64,000 nucleotides of DNA, taken from assembly GCA_019753235.1 (NCBI GenBank), contig JAIELF010000019.1, positions 62,001 to 126,000 on the forward strand, written 5' to 3'. Position numbers and translations under genes: made by a program. This document shows positions 1 through 9,725 of this stretch, piece after piece. Below the pieces are notes generated by a model, which worked only from the letters and a program-made list of their open reading frames with translations, did not search any database and had not been told where the DNA came from. Source of the DNA: a bacterium. GTDB lineage: Bacteria > Planctomycetota > Planctomycetia > Kolteriales > Kolteriaceae. Each line of letters starts with the position of its first letter. Position 1 is the first letter of the stretch.

Positions 1-2
1 TC

Positions 3-653
3 GGGTTGCTCGTTGTTTCGTCGATTTTGGCTGGAACCGGTCTTTATCTCTTAAGCTTCGCCAATAGTGCCGCCACCGCTTTCGGCTACGCGACGATCTT
101 CGGCCTGGGCATCGCGTACTTCTGGCCCACCATGTTGGGGGTTGCCTCCGAACGATTCCCGAAGGGGGGCGCCATGATCCTCTGTTTGCTTGGTACCGTG
201 GGAAACGCCGCCATCGCGCTGACCATTCCGCAGATGGGCAAGATCGTCGACATGTATTCGACCAGCGAGGTCCGAACGCTCGAATCGGATACCAAGCTGG
301 CTGACCTGATCATTAAACAAGACGACGCTGGCAAGGATGCCTCTTTAAAGCTGGCTGTCATTGATCAAGTGAAAGCTCGGCTCAAGGATCCGAGCGCCGC
401 CGTCGACGAAGCGATCAGTTCGCTCTCGCCCGAGCAACTGGACAGGCTTCAAACTGTTGCCAACAAGGCGCAGAGCGTCGGGTTTTCGATGGCATTTCGT
501 TGGGTGAGCGTCTTGCCTGCCGCCTTGGTCGTCATCTTTGGATTGATTTGGATTTATGATTGGTCTCGTGGCGGCTACAAGGCGGAAAAGATCCTCTCGG
601 CAGAGGAAGAGGACGAACTTCTCGCCGGCGGAAGCCAGGGGCCTACAAGCTAA
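3..653 (+). CDS. MFS transporter, C-terminal part (cut by window start)
   Basis: The frame is open from the first base, so the true start lies outside the window; 216 codons remain. Four strongly hydrophobic segments are visible, at about residues 1-19, 24-46, 55-78 and 166-186 of the visible part, and the segment containing FGLGIAYFWPTMLG resembles a late helix of the major facilitator superfamily. About 85 mostly hydrophilic, helix-prone residues sit between the last two membrane segments, which is longer than usual. The charged C-terminus (AEEEDELL) should be cytoplasmic. The stop overlaps the stop of the facing glycosyltransferase gene by 4 bases. The substrate cannot be told. MFS membership is inferred from hydrophobicity and general similarity. 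Confidence 0.7.
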   Translation, partial: GLLVVSSILAGTGLYLLSFANSAATAFGYATIFGLGIAYFWPTMLGVASERFPKGGAMILCLLGTVGNAAIALTIPQMGKIVDMYSTSEVRTLESDTKLADLIIKQDDAGKDASLKLAVIDQVKARLKDPSAAVDEAISSLSPEQLDRLQTVANKAQSVGFSMAFRWVSVLPAALVVIFGLIWIYDWSRGGYKAEKILSAEEEDELLAGGSQGPTS

Positions 654-1759
654 CCTTGGCCTGCGATGGAGAGCAGATACTCTTCCCACCGGGCGACCGA
701 TTGATCGAGGGTGAAGTGTTGCTCGGCCCGAACGCGACCGCGCTGGCCGAGCGCCTCTCCTTTTTTGGAATCCCCAAGCCAGTCCGCGATCGCCGGCGTC
801 AGATCATCGGTCGCCAACCAACCCGTTTCGCCGCCGATCACCAACTCGCCTGCACCTGGGAAGTTTCGGCTAATCACCGGATTTCCCGCCCCCATCGCTT
901 CGAGCACGACGTTGGGCATCCCCTCCCAACGCGAGGTGATGAGCAGCCCCGAACTTCGGCGATGCCAGCCGAGCGGATCATCCGACCATCCGACGAATCG
1001 AACGATATCGCAAAGACCATGGTCTTTCGCAAAAGCCATTCCCTTTGCCCTCTCGGGGCCGTCCCCGACCAGAACTAACTTGGTGCGGGATGCCGTAAAC
1101 AAGGGAGCCAGCGGCGCGGCCCTTCGGAGGGCAGACATGACATCCTTTTGCTTTTCCATGCGACCCATCCAAAGGAGAACACGGTCGGATTCGGTTAATC
1201 CGAACGAAGTCATATGGATGGGGTGAGCCTGGTCGATCTTCGTCAAATCAATTCCGTTGGGTATCGTGCATACTCGGCTTCCCGGCACGGCTTGGCTTGT
1301 GCGATCGGCGGCGTGCTGGCTGACGGCGACGTAGCGGTCGCCTCGTCGCGCGGTCCAGCGATCGGCCCAGAGATGCCATCGGCTTCCTTCCTCGGCCACG
1401 CGAATGCCGTTGACGTGCAAGACACCTGCTCGGCGCGCCGCCCACCGCCCCAGGATATTCGCATGAAAAAGAAACGTCACCAGGATGTCGGTCTTCTGTT
1501 GGGACAACCGCTCCCAGAGCCGACGTCGCGCTGCCGGGACATCCCAAATGGAACGCATCCCGAGCGTGCCCACCGGGACGCCTGCCTGCTGAAGAGTTTC
1601 CGCGAGTCGCCCGGATTCTTGGAGTGATACGACTTCTACTCGGAACCGATTTTTGTCCAGCCGACACGCCAGTTCAACAAGGGCTTTCTCGGCCCCGCCG
1701 ATATTCAGTTCGGTGATGCCGAGCATGATCGACTGGGGACGATCGGGAAGGCCAGGCAT
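650..1759 (-). CDS. GT4-family glycosyltransferase
   Basis: The 369-residue protein has the two-domain layout of retaining GT-B glycosyltransferases of family GT4. Near the N-terminus is the acceptor-side motif LNIGGAEKALVEL (about 18-30). The donor-binding half shows LLWMGRMEKQKD (about 195-206), VLVGDGPER (about 229-237) and the EX7E motif within SRWEGMPNVVLEAM (Glu279 and Glu287). Such enzymes move a sugar from a nucleotide sugar to a lipid-linked or glycan acceptor at the inner face of the membrane. The first ATG was taken as start; a second Met at residue 12 is equally close to the family start. It faces the MFS gene and has no same-strand partner within an operon distance. Donor and acceptor are unknown. 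Confidence 0.85.
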   Translation of the reverse strand: MPGLPDRPQSIMLGITELNIGGAEKALVELACRLDKNRFRVEVVSLQESGRLAETLQQAGVPVGTLGMRSIWDVPAARRRLWERLSQQKTDILVTFLFHANILGRWAARRAGVLHVNGIRVAEEGSRWHLWADRWTARRGDRYVAVSQHAADRTSQAVPGSRVCTIPNGIDLTKIDQAHPIHMTSFGLTESDRVLLWMGRMEKQKDVMSALRRAAPLAPLFTASRTKLVLVGDGPERAKGMAFAKDHGLCDIVRFVGWSDDPLGWHRRSSGLLITSRWEGMPNVVLEAMGAGNPVISRNFPGAGELVIGGETGWLATDDLTPAIADWLGDSKKGEALGQRGRVRAEQHFTLDQSVARWEEYLLSIAGQG

Positions 1760-1810
1760 TCAGGAAACTCCCCGTGAAGCGGAATGGATTTCACCTACAA
1801 AATTCGAATC

Positions 1811-2851
1811 ATGCGAGTCGATACCTTTGACTACGAACTTCCGCTCGACAGGATCGCGCAGAGGCCGGCCGAGCCCCGCGATTCTTCTCGACTTCTCGTC
1901 CTGAAACGGTCGGATCGTTCGATCGAGCATCGCACTTTTCGCGATCTGCCCGAGTATCTTTTTCCGCCCGATGTTTTGGTGGTCAACGATACGCGGGTGA
2001 TCCCCGCCCGATTGTACGGCAAACGAGAAGAGACTGGTGGCCAATGGGAGGGGCTCTTTCTGACCGAGACGCCCGAGGGCTGGGAGATGATGACCCAGAC
2101 GCGCGGCAAACCGAAGGTCGGAGAGCGGATTCTTATCGACGGGGCCAATTGGTCGCTCTCGCTCGTCCGGCGAACAGAATCCAATACCTGGATCGCGCAA
2201 CCGTCGGTCCAGGCGCCGGCGTGGTCGCTCTTGCAGACAGGCGGGCATACGCCACTTCCTCCCTACATCCGCAAAGGAGTTGATGACTCTGCCGACCATG
2301 ACCGCTACCAAACGGTCTACGCGGAAAAGCCGGGCGCGATCGCCGCCCCGACCGCGGGCTTGCACTTCACGCAGACCTTGCTCCAAAAGCTCGAACAGAA
2401 AGGTATCGAACGCCGACAGGTCACTTTACATGTCGGGGCGGGGACGTTCGTGCCCGTGACGGCCGAGGAGACCCGCGATCATGTCATGCACGAGGAATGG
2501 TGCGAAGTCTCGCCTGCGGTGAGTCAATCGCTGGCTCAGATTCAACAGCAGCAAGGTCGCATCGTGGCAGTAGGGACGACGGTGGTTCGTACGCTTGAAA
2601 GTGCGGCCGCCATGACAGGCGAGGCGTTCCCCGAGGCAGGTTATGTTGGCTCGACCAATCTTTTCATCACACCGCCTTACACTTTTCGCGCCGTCGATGC
2701 CCTGATCACAAACTTCCATCTCCCCAAGTCGACCTTGCTGATGCTGGTAAGCGCCTTCGCGGGAACGGACTTAGTGATGGAGGCATATCGGCTAGCCGTC
2801 GAGCAAAAGTACCATTTCTACAGCTACGGCGACGCGATGCTGATCTTGTAA
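1811..2851 (+). CDS. queA: tRNA preQ1(34) S-adenosylmethionine ribosyltransferase-isomerase
   Basis: QueA transfers and isomerises the ribosyl group of S-adenosylmethionine to preQ1 at tRNA position 34, giving epoxyqueuosine. The protein begins MRVDTFDYELP and continues with NDTRVIPARLYG (about 59-70), APTAGLHFT (about 179-187), HVGAGTFVPVTAEE (about 207-220) and ITNFHLPKSTLLMLVSAF near the end, all typical of the family. The start at 1811 fits the family alignment (346 residues). An in-frame ATG at 1784 would add nine residues and has a slightly better upstream purine stretch, so the start is not settled. It stands alone, with its stop 14 bases from the stop of the facing aminotransferase gene. 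Confidence 0.95.
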   Translation: MRVDTFDYELPLDRIAQRPAEPRDSSRLLVLKRSDRSIEHRTFRDLPEYLFPPDVLVVNDTRVIPARLYGKREETGGQWEGLFLTETPEGWEMMTQTRGKPKVGERILIDGANWSLSLVRRTESNTWIAQPSVQAPAWSLLQTGGHTPLPPYIRKGVDDSADHDRYQTVYAEKPGAIAAPTAGLHFTQTLLQKLEQKGIERRQVTLHVGAGTFVPVTAEETRDHVMHEEWCEVSPAVSQSLAQIQQQQGRIVAVGTTVVRTLESAAAMTGEAFPEAGYVGSTNLFITPPYTFRAVDALITNFHLPKSTLLMLVSAFAGTDLVMEAYRLAVEQKYHFYSYGDAMLIL

Positions 2852-2864
2852 TGACATAAGGGTG

Positions 2865-4091
2865 TCACGCGCCGGCTATTGTTCGCATCACTTTTTTAAA
2901 TTGCGGCAAGCTTCGCTCTATCACGTCCCGATCGACAGCGTACGAAAGGCGAATGTAGCCCGGACGTCCGAAACCTGTTCCGGGAACGCTCAACACTCGT
3001 TCCGCCTGCAGCAACTTGACGAAAGCGACATCGTCGGCGATTGGCGTTTTGGGGAATAAAAAGAACGCCCCATCAGGCTTGCAAACCGACAAGCCCATCG
3101 AGAGAAGCGCGGGATAGAAGAGATCTCGATTTTGCCGATAGGCATCGACATCGACCGAGGCTCCCAACACTTGGGCAACCGACTTCTGGATGATCGCGGG
3201 AGCGTTGACAAAACCCATCGTCCGAAGACAAAAAATCAAACCGCGCAAAAGATCGCCGGCCTCCGGAAAATCAGGATGAACGATCAGGTAGCCGATCCGC
3301 TCCCCTGCGAGTCCAAGATCCTTCGAGAATGAACTGATCCCCAGCGTGGCCGCATAATGAGGCATCACGGCCGGCACGGAGACGCCGTCATAAGTCAGCA
3401 TGCGATACGGTTCGTCCGTGATCAGAACAATCGCCCGACCGATCTCCTTGCTCTTTCGTTCAAGGAGTTCACACAGACCGAGGATCGTTTGCTCGGGATA
3501 AACTCGGCCGGTCGGGTTGTTGGGAGAGTTGATCAACACCGCGCGGGTGCGCGGCCCGATCGCGCTTTCCAACCGATCGAGATCCAAATCAAACTCGTCG
3601 GTCGTCTCCACCATTCGACAGGTGCCGCGCGCGTGCATCACGTAGAAGCGATACTCGGCGAAAATCGGCACAAAGAGAATGACTTCGTCCCCCGGTTCGA
3701 GCATCGCCCGCAGTGCGACGTTGATCGCCCCGGCCGCACCACATGTCATGACGACATGCTCGGTGGGAACGAGAACGCCTTCGCGCTTGCCATACCAATC
3801 GCCGATCGCTTCGCGCACGTCAGTAAAGCCGGGATTGGGCATATAGCGATGCAGCCCGAGCGGCGGGTGAAGGGCCAAGTCGGCCAGTGCCTGGGCGAAC
3901 TCGGGAGGAGGCTCGAGGTGCGGATTTCCTAACGAGAAGTCATAAACCTGGTCGGCACCAAACTGTTGACGAAGGCGATTCCCCTCCTCGAACATTCGCC
4001 GAATCCAAGAGGCAGATTCAAGACTACTCTCTACCTCCTGATTGAGAATACCCAACGGATCACTCCCTTGATTCAGCTTCTTTGCCAGCAT
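2865..4091 (-). CDS. Class I/II pyridoxal-phosphate aminotransferase
   Basis: This is a fold-type I PLP enzyme of 408 residues. Visible landmarks are GNPHLEPP (about 56-63), the NNPTG motif (191-195), DEPYR (226-230) and SSFSKDLGLAGERIGY, which carries the PLP-binding lysine (Lys257) and the phosphate-contacting arginine (Arg265). The start at 4091 was chosen because MLAKKLNQGSD begins the family-like sequence; the open frame runs upstream into the UDP-glucose dehydrogenase gene, but that part is Arg-rich nonsense. It lies 17 bases after the dehydrogenase stop on the same strand, so the two are probably co-transcribed. The amino donor and substrate are not evident. A nucleotide-sugar role is a guess from the neighbour only. 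Confidence 0.88.
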   Translation of the reverse strand: MLAKKLNQGSDPLGILNQEVESSLESASWIRRMFEEGNRLRQQFGADQVYDFSLGNPHLEPPPEFAQALADLALHPPLGLHRYMPNPGFTDVREAIGDWYGKREGVLVPTEHVVMTCGAAGAINVALRAMLEPGDEVILFVPIFAEYRFYVMHARGTCRMVETTDEFDLDLDRLESAIGPRTRAVLINSPNNPTGRVYPEQTILGLCELLERKSKEIGRAIVLITDEPYRMLTYDGVSVPAVMPHYAATLGISSFSKDLGLAGERIGYLIVHPDFPEAGDLLRGLIFCLRTMGFVNAPAIIQKSVAQVLGASVDVDAYRQNRDLFYPALLSMGLSVCKPDGAFFLFPKTPIADDVAFVKLLQAERVLSVPGTGFGRPGYIRLSYAVDRDVIERSLPQFKKVMRTIAGA

Positions 4092-4108
4092 GGGCCAGGC
4101 CCAACGAT

Positions 4109-5425
4109 CTATGCCGGCCCGACGGTCGCTCGGCCGATGCTGGCATAATGAAATCCCAAGCCGGCCATCGACGCAGGATCGTAGAGATTTCGGCCATCGA
4201 CGACGATCGAACCGTTCATCAACCGACGAATGATCTCGAAGTCGGGATTGCGGAACTCTTGCCACTCCGTGACGATCGCCAGGATATCCGCCCCCTCGAC
4301 CGTGCCGTAAGCCCGATCGCAATAGGTGATCTGGTCGCCGAAGATCTGCTTGACGTTATGGAGACTCTTGGGATCGTGCACGCGAACATGGGCACCCGCG
4401 TCGAGCAGTTGACGAATCAACACCAGCGAGGGGGCTTCGCGAATATCATCCGTGCGGGGCTTAAACGATAGCCCCCAGAGGGCAACCGTTTTGCCGGCCA
4501 ATTCGGGGCCCGCCATCTCTTTGATCTTTTCAAAGAGGCGGGATTTCTGATCTTCATTGACATCATCGACGCTTTCCAGAAGGCGTGGCGAGACGCCATG
4601 CTGCTTCGCCAGCGCGATCATCGCGCGTATATCTTTGGGAAAGCACGACCCGCCGTAACCGACACCCGGAAAGAGAAATTGAAAACCGATCCGGCTATCG
4701 TGCCCGATGCCTATCCGAACGTCGTTGATGTCGGCATTCATCCTTTCGCAAAGGTTCGCCATCTCATTGATAAAGGAGATCTTCGTCGCCAGCATGCAGT
4801 TGGCAACGTACTTTGTCATCTCCGCGCTTTCTGGCGACATGACTAAGAATGGGTGATTGGTCCGCAGGAACGGTTCATGAACTTTCTTAAGCCGCTGCTC
4901 GGCCAACTTGCTCCGCACGCCGACGACGACGCGGTCGGGCTTCATGAAGTCCTCCACCGCATAGCCTTCCTTGAGAAACTCAGGATTGCTGGCAGCCTCA
5001 TGAGGAAACTTCGACCCGTCGTTGATCCGAGCTTGCAATTTTGAATTTGTGCCGACAGGAACCGTACTCTTCACGACGACGATTTTCGGCTCCTGCGCCG
5101 TCTTGCGGATACCATCGACCACCGACCAAAGCGCGGTGAGATCGGCGGCCCCGTCATCCCCCTGCGGCGTCCCCACCGCAATGAATATCAATTCTGCCTT
5201 GTCGATCCCCGAGGCCAGGTCAGTCGTGAACTGCAGACGTTCTGCCTGAACGTTGCTCAAGACCAGTTCCGTCAGGCCAGGCTCGTAAATCGGGATGATC
5301 CCGTCACGAAGTCGCTTGACCTTTTCTGCATCAATGTCGATGCAAGTGACCCGGTTGCCGCTCTCGGCAAAACAGGTCCCCGAGACCAAGCCAACGTATC
5401 CGGTACCGATAAACGCCAGTTGCAT
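4109..5425 (-). CDS. ugd: UDP-glucose 6-dehydrogenase
   Basis: The enzyme oxidises UDP-glucose to UDP-glucuronate with two NAD+, feeding exopolysaccharide and other glycans. The 438-residue protein opens with the Rossmann motif IGTGYVG (6-12), followed by VGTPQGDDG (about 84-92), KSTVPVGT (119-126), the segment MTKYVANCMLATKISFINE (about 203-221) and the catalytic cysteine in GYGGSCFPKD (Cys261). The third domain has LWGLSFKPRTDDIREAPS. Length and motifs match the bacterial UGD family; UDP-mannose or similar dehydrogenases are less likely. It heads a two-gene unit with the aminotransferase. Upstream, GGTAGGCAATC precedes the ATG. Confidence 0.95.
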   Translation of the reverse strand: MQLAFIGTGYVGLVSGTCFAESGNRVTCIDIDAEKVKRLRDGIIPIYEPGLTELVLSNVQAERLQFTTDLASGIDKAELIFIAVGTPQGDDGAADLTALWSVVDGIRKTAQEPKIVVVKSTVPVGTNSKLQARINDGSKFPHEAASNPEFLKEGYAVEDFMKPDRVVVGVRSKLAEQRLKKVHEPFLRTNHPFLVMSPESAEMTKYVANCMLATKISFINEMANLCERMNADINDVRIGIGHDSRIGFQFLFPGVGYGGSCFPKDIRAMIALAKQHGVSPRLLESVDDVNEDQKSRLFEKIKEMAGPELAGKTVALWGLSFKPRTDDIREAPSLVLIRQLLDAGAHVRVHDPKSLHNVKQIFGDQITYCDRAYGTVEGADILAIVTEWQEFRNPDFEIIRRLMNGSIVVDGRNLYDPASMAGLGFHYASIGRATVGPA

Positions 5426-5584
5426 GATTGCCTACCCGCTGCCAATCGAAATGAGACGTCGCCCGCCTAGTATACGGCTTATCGATTCGTTGATGAGAGA
5501 GCCTAGCATGCCGAGCCGACGCTAGCTGAAAATGGGCGGGACTCACCGAGCCGGCGACAGGGAAGTCTCCTCGCGAGGATCGAT

Positions 5585-7273
5585 TTAACTTGCCGATCCT
5601 GCCCGAGAATCCTCTCTCAGCTTGCGGAATAGCATCTGCGCCTCCGCCAGCGAACGACCCGCCTCTAACTCGGTGAGCGACTCTTCCCAGCGATTGTTGC
5701 CCCCTGCCGTCCCAAGCATCTGGTCCACCTTGGCGGCCGCGTGCGGGAGGAAAGGCTCCATGAGGACGCCGAGCGTCCGAATCACTTGGAGACAAACATT
5801 GATCGTGGTACCGCAGGCGGCCAGGCTTTCTTTTCGCTGCGACCAAGGTTTCTTGCGATCGAGATAGAGATTGCCCGCCCGCGCGAGGTTCATCATTTCG
5901 GTCAGTGCGTTCTTGAAACGAAAACCCTCGATTTCCTGAGCGACCTTGTCTCGCTGAGCACGGCATTCGGCCAGCATGGCTTGATCGATCTCTTCTCGAT
6001 CTCCGACCTCGGGGACTTTCCCCTCGAAATACTTATGAGCGAACGAAACGTTTCGATTGACGAAATTCCCCAATGTCGCGACCAACTCGCCGTCGTTCCG
6101 GTCGAGGAAATCCTCGGGGCTGTACGCCGTGCGGGCACCCTCCGGCGCAATGGCCGTGAGGTAGTACCGAAGTGCATCGGGATCGTACTCTTGAAGAAAC
6201 TCTTCGATCCAGACGGCAGTTCCTCGGCTCTTGCTAATCTTCTCTTCTTCGGCCCCGGGAAACTTGATGTTTAGAAATGAGTTCGCGACGACTTGATGAG
6301 GCGGCTGAAAAGTCCCCTCGGCCAGCAGCATCGCGGGCCAGATCAGCGCATGAAAGACAATGTTGTCCTCGCCGATAAAGTGAATGATTTTCGATTCGGG
6401 GCTCTTCCAATACTTCTCATAATCGGAGGGACTCCCCCCTTCTCTCTCCAGCAAACTGGAAGTGAAAGAGACGTAGCCGATCGGAGCATCAAACCAAACG
6501 TAGAGAACCTTACTAGCAGCATCCGGATCCTCCAGTGGAACGGGTATGCCCCAAGAAAGATCTCGCGTCATCGAACGCTCGGGGAGCCCTTCGCGAATCT
6601 GTCCCAGAGCAAAATTGACAACCGTCGGTCGCCAGTCGGTCTTCGAACCAAGCCATTCCTGCAAAGGCTTCTCGAACCGGGATAACGCCAGGTACCAATG
6701 CGTGGTCGAACGGATCTCGGGGGTCGTCCCAGAAAGAAGGCTCTTCGGGTTCTTCAGCAACAACGTCTCGATCGTTCGACCACAGTCTTCGCACTGGTCG
6801 CCGTACGCTTTGTCCGAGCCGCAATGATGACAGTTCCCTGTCACGTAGCGATCGGCCAGGAACTTTCCGACGACGGGATCGTAAAGCTGCTTCTCCGTCT
6901 TCTTGGTAAAAAACCCTTTGCGATGAATCGCGAGAAAAAAATCCTGGCTGATCTGATTGTGGCGTTCGACAAAACCAGGCGAATGCGTGCCGCCGTAAAT
7001 GTCGAAACTGATCCCCAGACCGCGAAAGGAAGCCTCTTGGGACGCGTGATACTTGGCGACGATCTCCGCCGGCTCGATCCCCTCCTTTATCGCGGACATC
7101 TCAATCGCGCCGCCGTTATCGTCGGAACCGCAAATGAAGCGAACATCCCGATTCCGTAGCCGAAGGTAACGTACGTAGATATCGGCCGGGACATACGCAC
7201 CGGCCATGTGCCCGACATGCAGTCGACCGTTGGAGTAGGGCAAAGCGGCCGTCACTAAGTATCTGTCGGCCAT
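5585..7273 (-). CDS. metG: Methionyl-tRNA synthetase, short form
   Basis: Class I aminoacyl-tRNA synthetase charging tRNA-Met with methionine. The start at 7273 gives 562 residues beginning MADRYLVTAALPY and has GGGAG eight bases upstream; the frame extends further 5' but without family similarity. The nucleotide-binding motifs are HVGH (19-22) and KISKS (345-349). One zinc-type knuckle is present as CxxC-x9-CxxC (Cys148, 151, 161, 164). The anticodon-binding helices end the protein (RKKPWSQRK region), and the C-terminal dimerisation/tRNA-binding domain of longer MetRS forms is absent, as in many bacteria. It is transcribed alone. Confidence 0.96.
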   Translation of the reverse strand: MADRYLVTAALPYSNGRLHVGHMAGAYVPADIYVRYLRLRNRDVRFICGSDDNGGAIEMSAIKEGIEPAEIVAKYHASQEASFRGLGISFDIYGGTHSPGFVERHNQISQDFFLAIHRKGFFTKKTEKQLYDPVVGKFLADRYVTGNCHHCGSDKAYGDQCEDCGRTIETLLLKNPKSLLSGTTPEIRSTTHWYLALSRFEKPLQEWLGSKTDWRPTVVNFALGQIREGLPERSMTRDLSWGIPVPLEDPDAASKVLYVWFDAPIGYVSFTSSLLEREGGSPSDYEKYWKSPESKIIHFIGEDNIVFHALIWPAMLLAEGTFQPPHQVVANSFLNIKFPGAEEEKISKSRGTAVWIEEFLQEYDPDALRYYLTAIAPEGARTAYSPEDFLDRNDGELVATLGNFVNRNVSFAHKYFEGKVPEVGDREEIDQAMLAECRAQRDKVAQEIEGFRFKNALTEMMNLARAGNLYLDRKKPWSQRKESLAACGTTINVCLQVIRTLGVLMEPFLPHAAAKVDQMLGTAGGNNRWEESLTELEAGRSLAEAQMLFRKLREDSRAGSAS

Positions 7274-7702
7274 GAATGGCTCCCACGAAACGTTCTTCCT
7301 TGATCGAAAGGGGATGACAACCCCAAATCGATTCTTCCTTTTTCGTTCCGGCAGTATATGGATGCCAGCGGAAGTAGTCGGCCCACCGTGGCCCCGGGTT
7401 TGCCCCAGGTCGGCAGATACTCTGTCCAATGGCTCCAAGGTCGGCCAGCCGTGGACCAATGGCGCGTGGCCTTGTTGTAGGCGGCGTTGTTAGAATGCTT
7501 TGGCAGAGCACATCGGGCCCAAGTCGACTGAGCGGGGCCGGCTCTGAAACCAGTCGGCAGCGATGTCGTGCATTGATTATTCACTGCAAGGAGCCAGTAC
7601 CGTTGAACTCATTTCTTTTCCGCCCGCACCCCCCACGTCTTTAGCACTGTCAAGCATGCTCGTTTTCGTACCTGACTGGCTATTGATTTTGAGGATTCAT
7701 CC
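7274..7702. other. Divergent intergenic region metG/prfA, no gene seen
   Basis: This 429-base stretch separates the divergent metG and prfA starts and must hold both promoters. The open frames crossing it are short, Arg-rich and lack supported start sites. No hairpin, repeat or RNA gene was recognised. Confidence 0.5.
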
Positions 7703-8779
7703 ATGATCGAACGGCTTCGCGGCAAGCTTGATGAAAAACTCGAGCGGCATCATGAACTGGAACAGCAAATGGCCGACCCGGACGTCGCCGCCGACAACAT
7801 CCGCTATCAAGCAGTCGCGCGTGAGTGCAGCAGCCTCGGTAAGCTTGTCAGCCGATATCGAAAGTACGTCGAGATTGAGAAGCTGCTTGTCAGCGCAAAA
7901 GCGATGCTCAACGATGCTGACTTGAAAGAGGTAGCCGAGGAGGAAGTGACGGAACTCTTGCCGAAACTAGCCGAGGCGGAAAACCATCTCATCGACATGC
8001 TCTTGGTTGATCCGGAAGAGGACCACGAAAGCTTGATCATGGAAATCCGCGCCGGGACCGGCGGCGAAGAGGCGGCACTCTTTGCCCGCGACCTCTTTGA
8101 AATGTACAGACGCTTTGCCGAGACCAAGCAGTGGAAGGTCGAGCTGATCGACTTCAATGTCTCCGAACATCGAGGATACAAAGAGGTCTCTTTCAGCATC
8201 TCCGGCGAAGATGCCTACCGAGCCCTTCGCTACGAGAGCGGCGGGCACCGTGTGCAACGAGTTCCAGAGACCGAGCAACAAGGGCGCATCCATACGTCGG
8301 CCGCCACCGTCGCCGTCATGGCGGAGCCTGAAGACGTCGAGATTGACATTCGGCCTGAAGATATCGAGATGGAAGCGACTCGATCGAGTGGCCCCGGCGG
8401 TCAACACGTCAATAAGACTTCCAGCGCTGTCCGCTTGACACACATTCCCAGCGGGCTGGTCGTCTTTTGTCAGGATGAACGAAGTCAGCATAAGAACCGC
8501 GCCAAAGCGATGCGGCTTCTAAAGAGCCGACTCTTCGACATGCAGATTCGCAAGGCCCAACAAGAACGCGACGCGCTCAGGCGTACGCTGATCGGCTCGG
8601 GAGACCGTTCCGAGCGAATCCGAACGTACAACTTTCCGCAGAATCGTTGCACCGATCACCGCATCAACTGCAACCTGAATCTAGAGCCGGTGATCGCCGG
8701 CGATCTGAACAAGCTCGTCGAATCGTTGCAAGAGTACGATCGGAAGCAACGGCTGGATGGATTGGCCGAATCGCTTTAA
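7703..8779 (+). CDS. prfA: Peptide chain release factor 1
   Basis: RF1 recognises UAA and UAG in the ribosomal A site and triggers peptide release. The 358-residue protein has the codon-recognition loop in the form [19 protein letters not shown], where PET (188-190) occupies the place of the RF1 PxT tripeptide, and the catalytic GGQ at 232-234 in [14 protein letters not shown]. The absence of an SPF-type tripeptide argues against RF2. The GGQ glutamine is the methylation target of PrmC, whose gene follows almost directly, a conserved arrangement in bacteria. The start has a pyrimidine-rich leader and no strong ribosome binding site. Confidence 0.96.
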   Translation: MIERLRGKLDEKLERHHELEQQMADPDVAADNIRYQAVARECSSLGKLVSRYRKYVEIEKLLVSAKAMLNDADLKEVAEEEVTELLPKLAEAENHLIDMLLVDPEEDHESLIMEIRAGTGGEEAALFARDLFEMYRRFAETKQWKVELIDFNVSEHRGYKEVSFSISGEDAYRALRYESGGHRVQRVPETEQQGRIHTSAATVAVMAEPEDVEIDIRPEDIEMEATRSSGPGGQHVNKTSSAVRLTHIPSGLVVFCQDERSQHKNRAKAMRLLKSRLFDMQIRKAQQERDALRRTLIGSGDRSERIRTYNFPQNRCTDHRINCNLNLEPVIAGDLNKLVESLQEYDRKQRLDGLAESL

Positions 8780-8802
8780 CACCACATGGCGGGGTTTCCA
8801 CT

Positions 8803-9687
8803 CTGAACACAGCTCGCGACGACATCTGGAGCATCGGCCAGCTTCTCACCTGGACGACCCGTTTTTTTACCGAACGAAAGATCGACTCGCCACGTCTCGA
8901 TGCGGAAGTTCTCTTAGCCCATGTCCTGTCATGCAAGAGAATCGATCTTTACGCTCTGTTCGACGCGGAAGTGATTCCCACCGACCGCGTTCGCTTTCGA
9001 GAACTCGTCAAACAGCGATCGCAGGGTCGGCCGGTGGCTTACTTGGTCGGCAAGCGGGAATTTTTCTCGATGGAATTCGAGGTCGACCCGCGAGTGTTGA
9101 TCCCTCGGCCCGAGACGGAAGTTCTGGCGAGCCGTGCTCTTGCATACCTTCCCAAGGATCGGCCCAGTCGATTCCTGGATATCGGCACGGGTTCGGGCGC
9201 CATCGCGATTGTGCTCGCCTCGCACCGGCCATCGGCGACCGGGGTTGCCATCGATATCTCACCCGACGCTTTGAACGTTGCTCAGCAAAACGTCGCACGC
9301 CATCATCTAAGCGACCGGATCGAACTACGTACTGGCGGGATGCTGGCGACGCTTGCACGCGACGAACATTTCGATGTCATTGCAAGCAATCCTCCGTATG
9401 TTCGCGAAAGTGAGTACGCATCACTTCCGAAGGACGTCCGCGATTTTGAACCGAGACAGGCGCTCGTGGCAGGTGCCGATGGACTCTTTGTATTGGCGGA
9501 TATTGTCGAACATGCTCCCGAGTATCTTTTGCCGGGGGGCTCGCTGCTACTCGAGTTCGGAATCGATCATGCCCAACCGATGAAAGATCGAGTGCTGGCC
9601 GACCCGAGGTATCTCTCTTGCGAGATCGTTGCCGACGATACCCGCACTCCCCGCGTTCTTGTGGCGAAGACGCGACCGTCGCCATAA
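8803..9687 (+). CDS. prmC: Peptide chain release factor N5-glutamine methyltransferase
   Basis: PrmC methylates the glutamine of the GGQ motif in release factors. SAM-binding motif LDIGTGSGAIAIVLA lies at about 125-139 and the substrate-glutamine motif NPPY at 196-199 in DVIASNPPYVRESEY; the N-terminal helical domain (LLTWTTRFF...SPRLDAEVLLAH) is complete. No ATG or GTG occurs in frame near the family start. CTG at 8803 has GGCGGGG eight bases upstream and gives 294 residues, which fits the family. The alternative TTG at 8647 lies inside prfA and would add 52 unrelated residues. The intergenic distance to prfA is 23 bases, so the two genes form an operon. Confidence 0.9.
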   Translation: MNTARDDIWSIGQLLTWTTRFFTERKIDSPRLDAEVLLAHVLSCKRIDLYALFDAEVIPTDRVRFRELVKQRSQGRPVAYLVGKREFFSMEFEVDPRVLIPRPETEVLASRALAYLPKDRPSRFLDIGTGSGAIAIVLASHRPSATGVAIDISPDALNVAQQNVARHHLSDRIELRTGGMLATLARDEHFDVIASNPPYVRESEYASLPKDVRDFEPRQALVAGADGLFVLADIVEHAPEYLLPGGSLLLEFGIDHAQPMKDRVLADPRYLSCEIVADDTRTPRVLVAKTRPSP

Positions 9688-9704
9688 ACGACTTGAGCGC
9701 GCGA

Positions 9705-9725
9705 AGCCGAGAGATCTTCTCGGCT
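9705..9725 (+). terminator. Hairpin after prmC
   Basis: Perfect 8-bp arms AGCCGAGA and TCTCGGCT enclose a 5-base loop (GATCT), 17 bases after the prmC stop. No T-run follows, so this may be a terminator helped by other factors or an mRNA-end stabiliser. Confidence 0.5.

Noticed and set aside
5500..5535. CTAGC/GCTAG repeat between UGD and metG as a terminator
   Set aside because: Five-base stem with a 13-base loop and no T-run, and it lies upstream of ugd, not after metG in a useful place.
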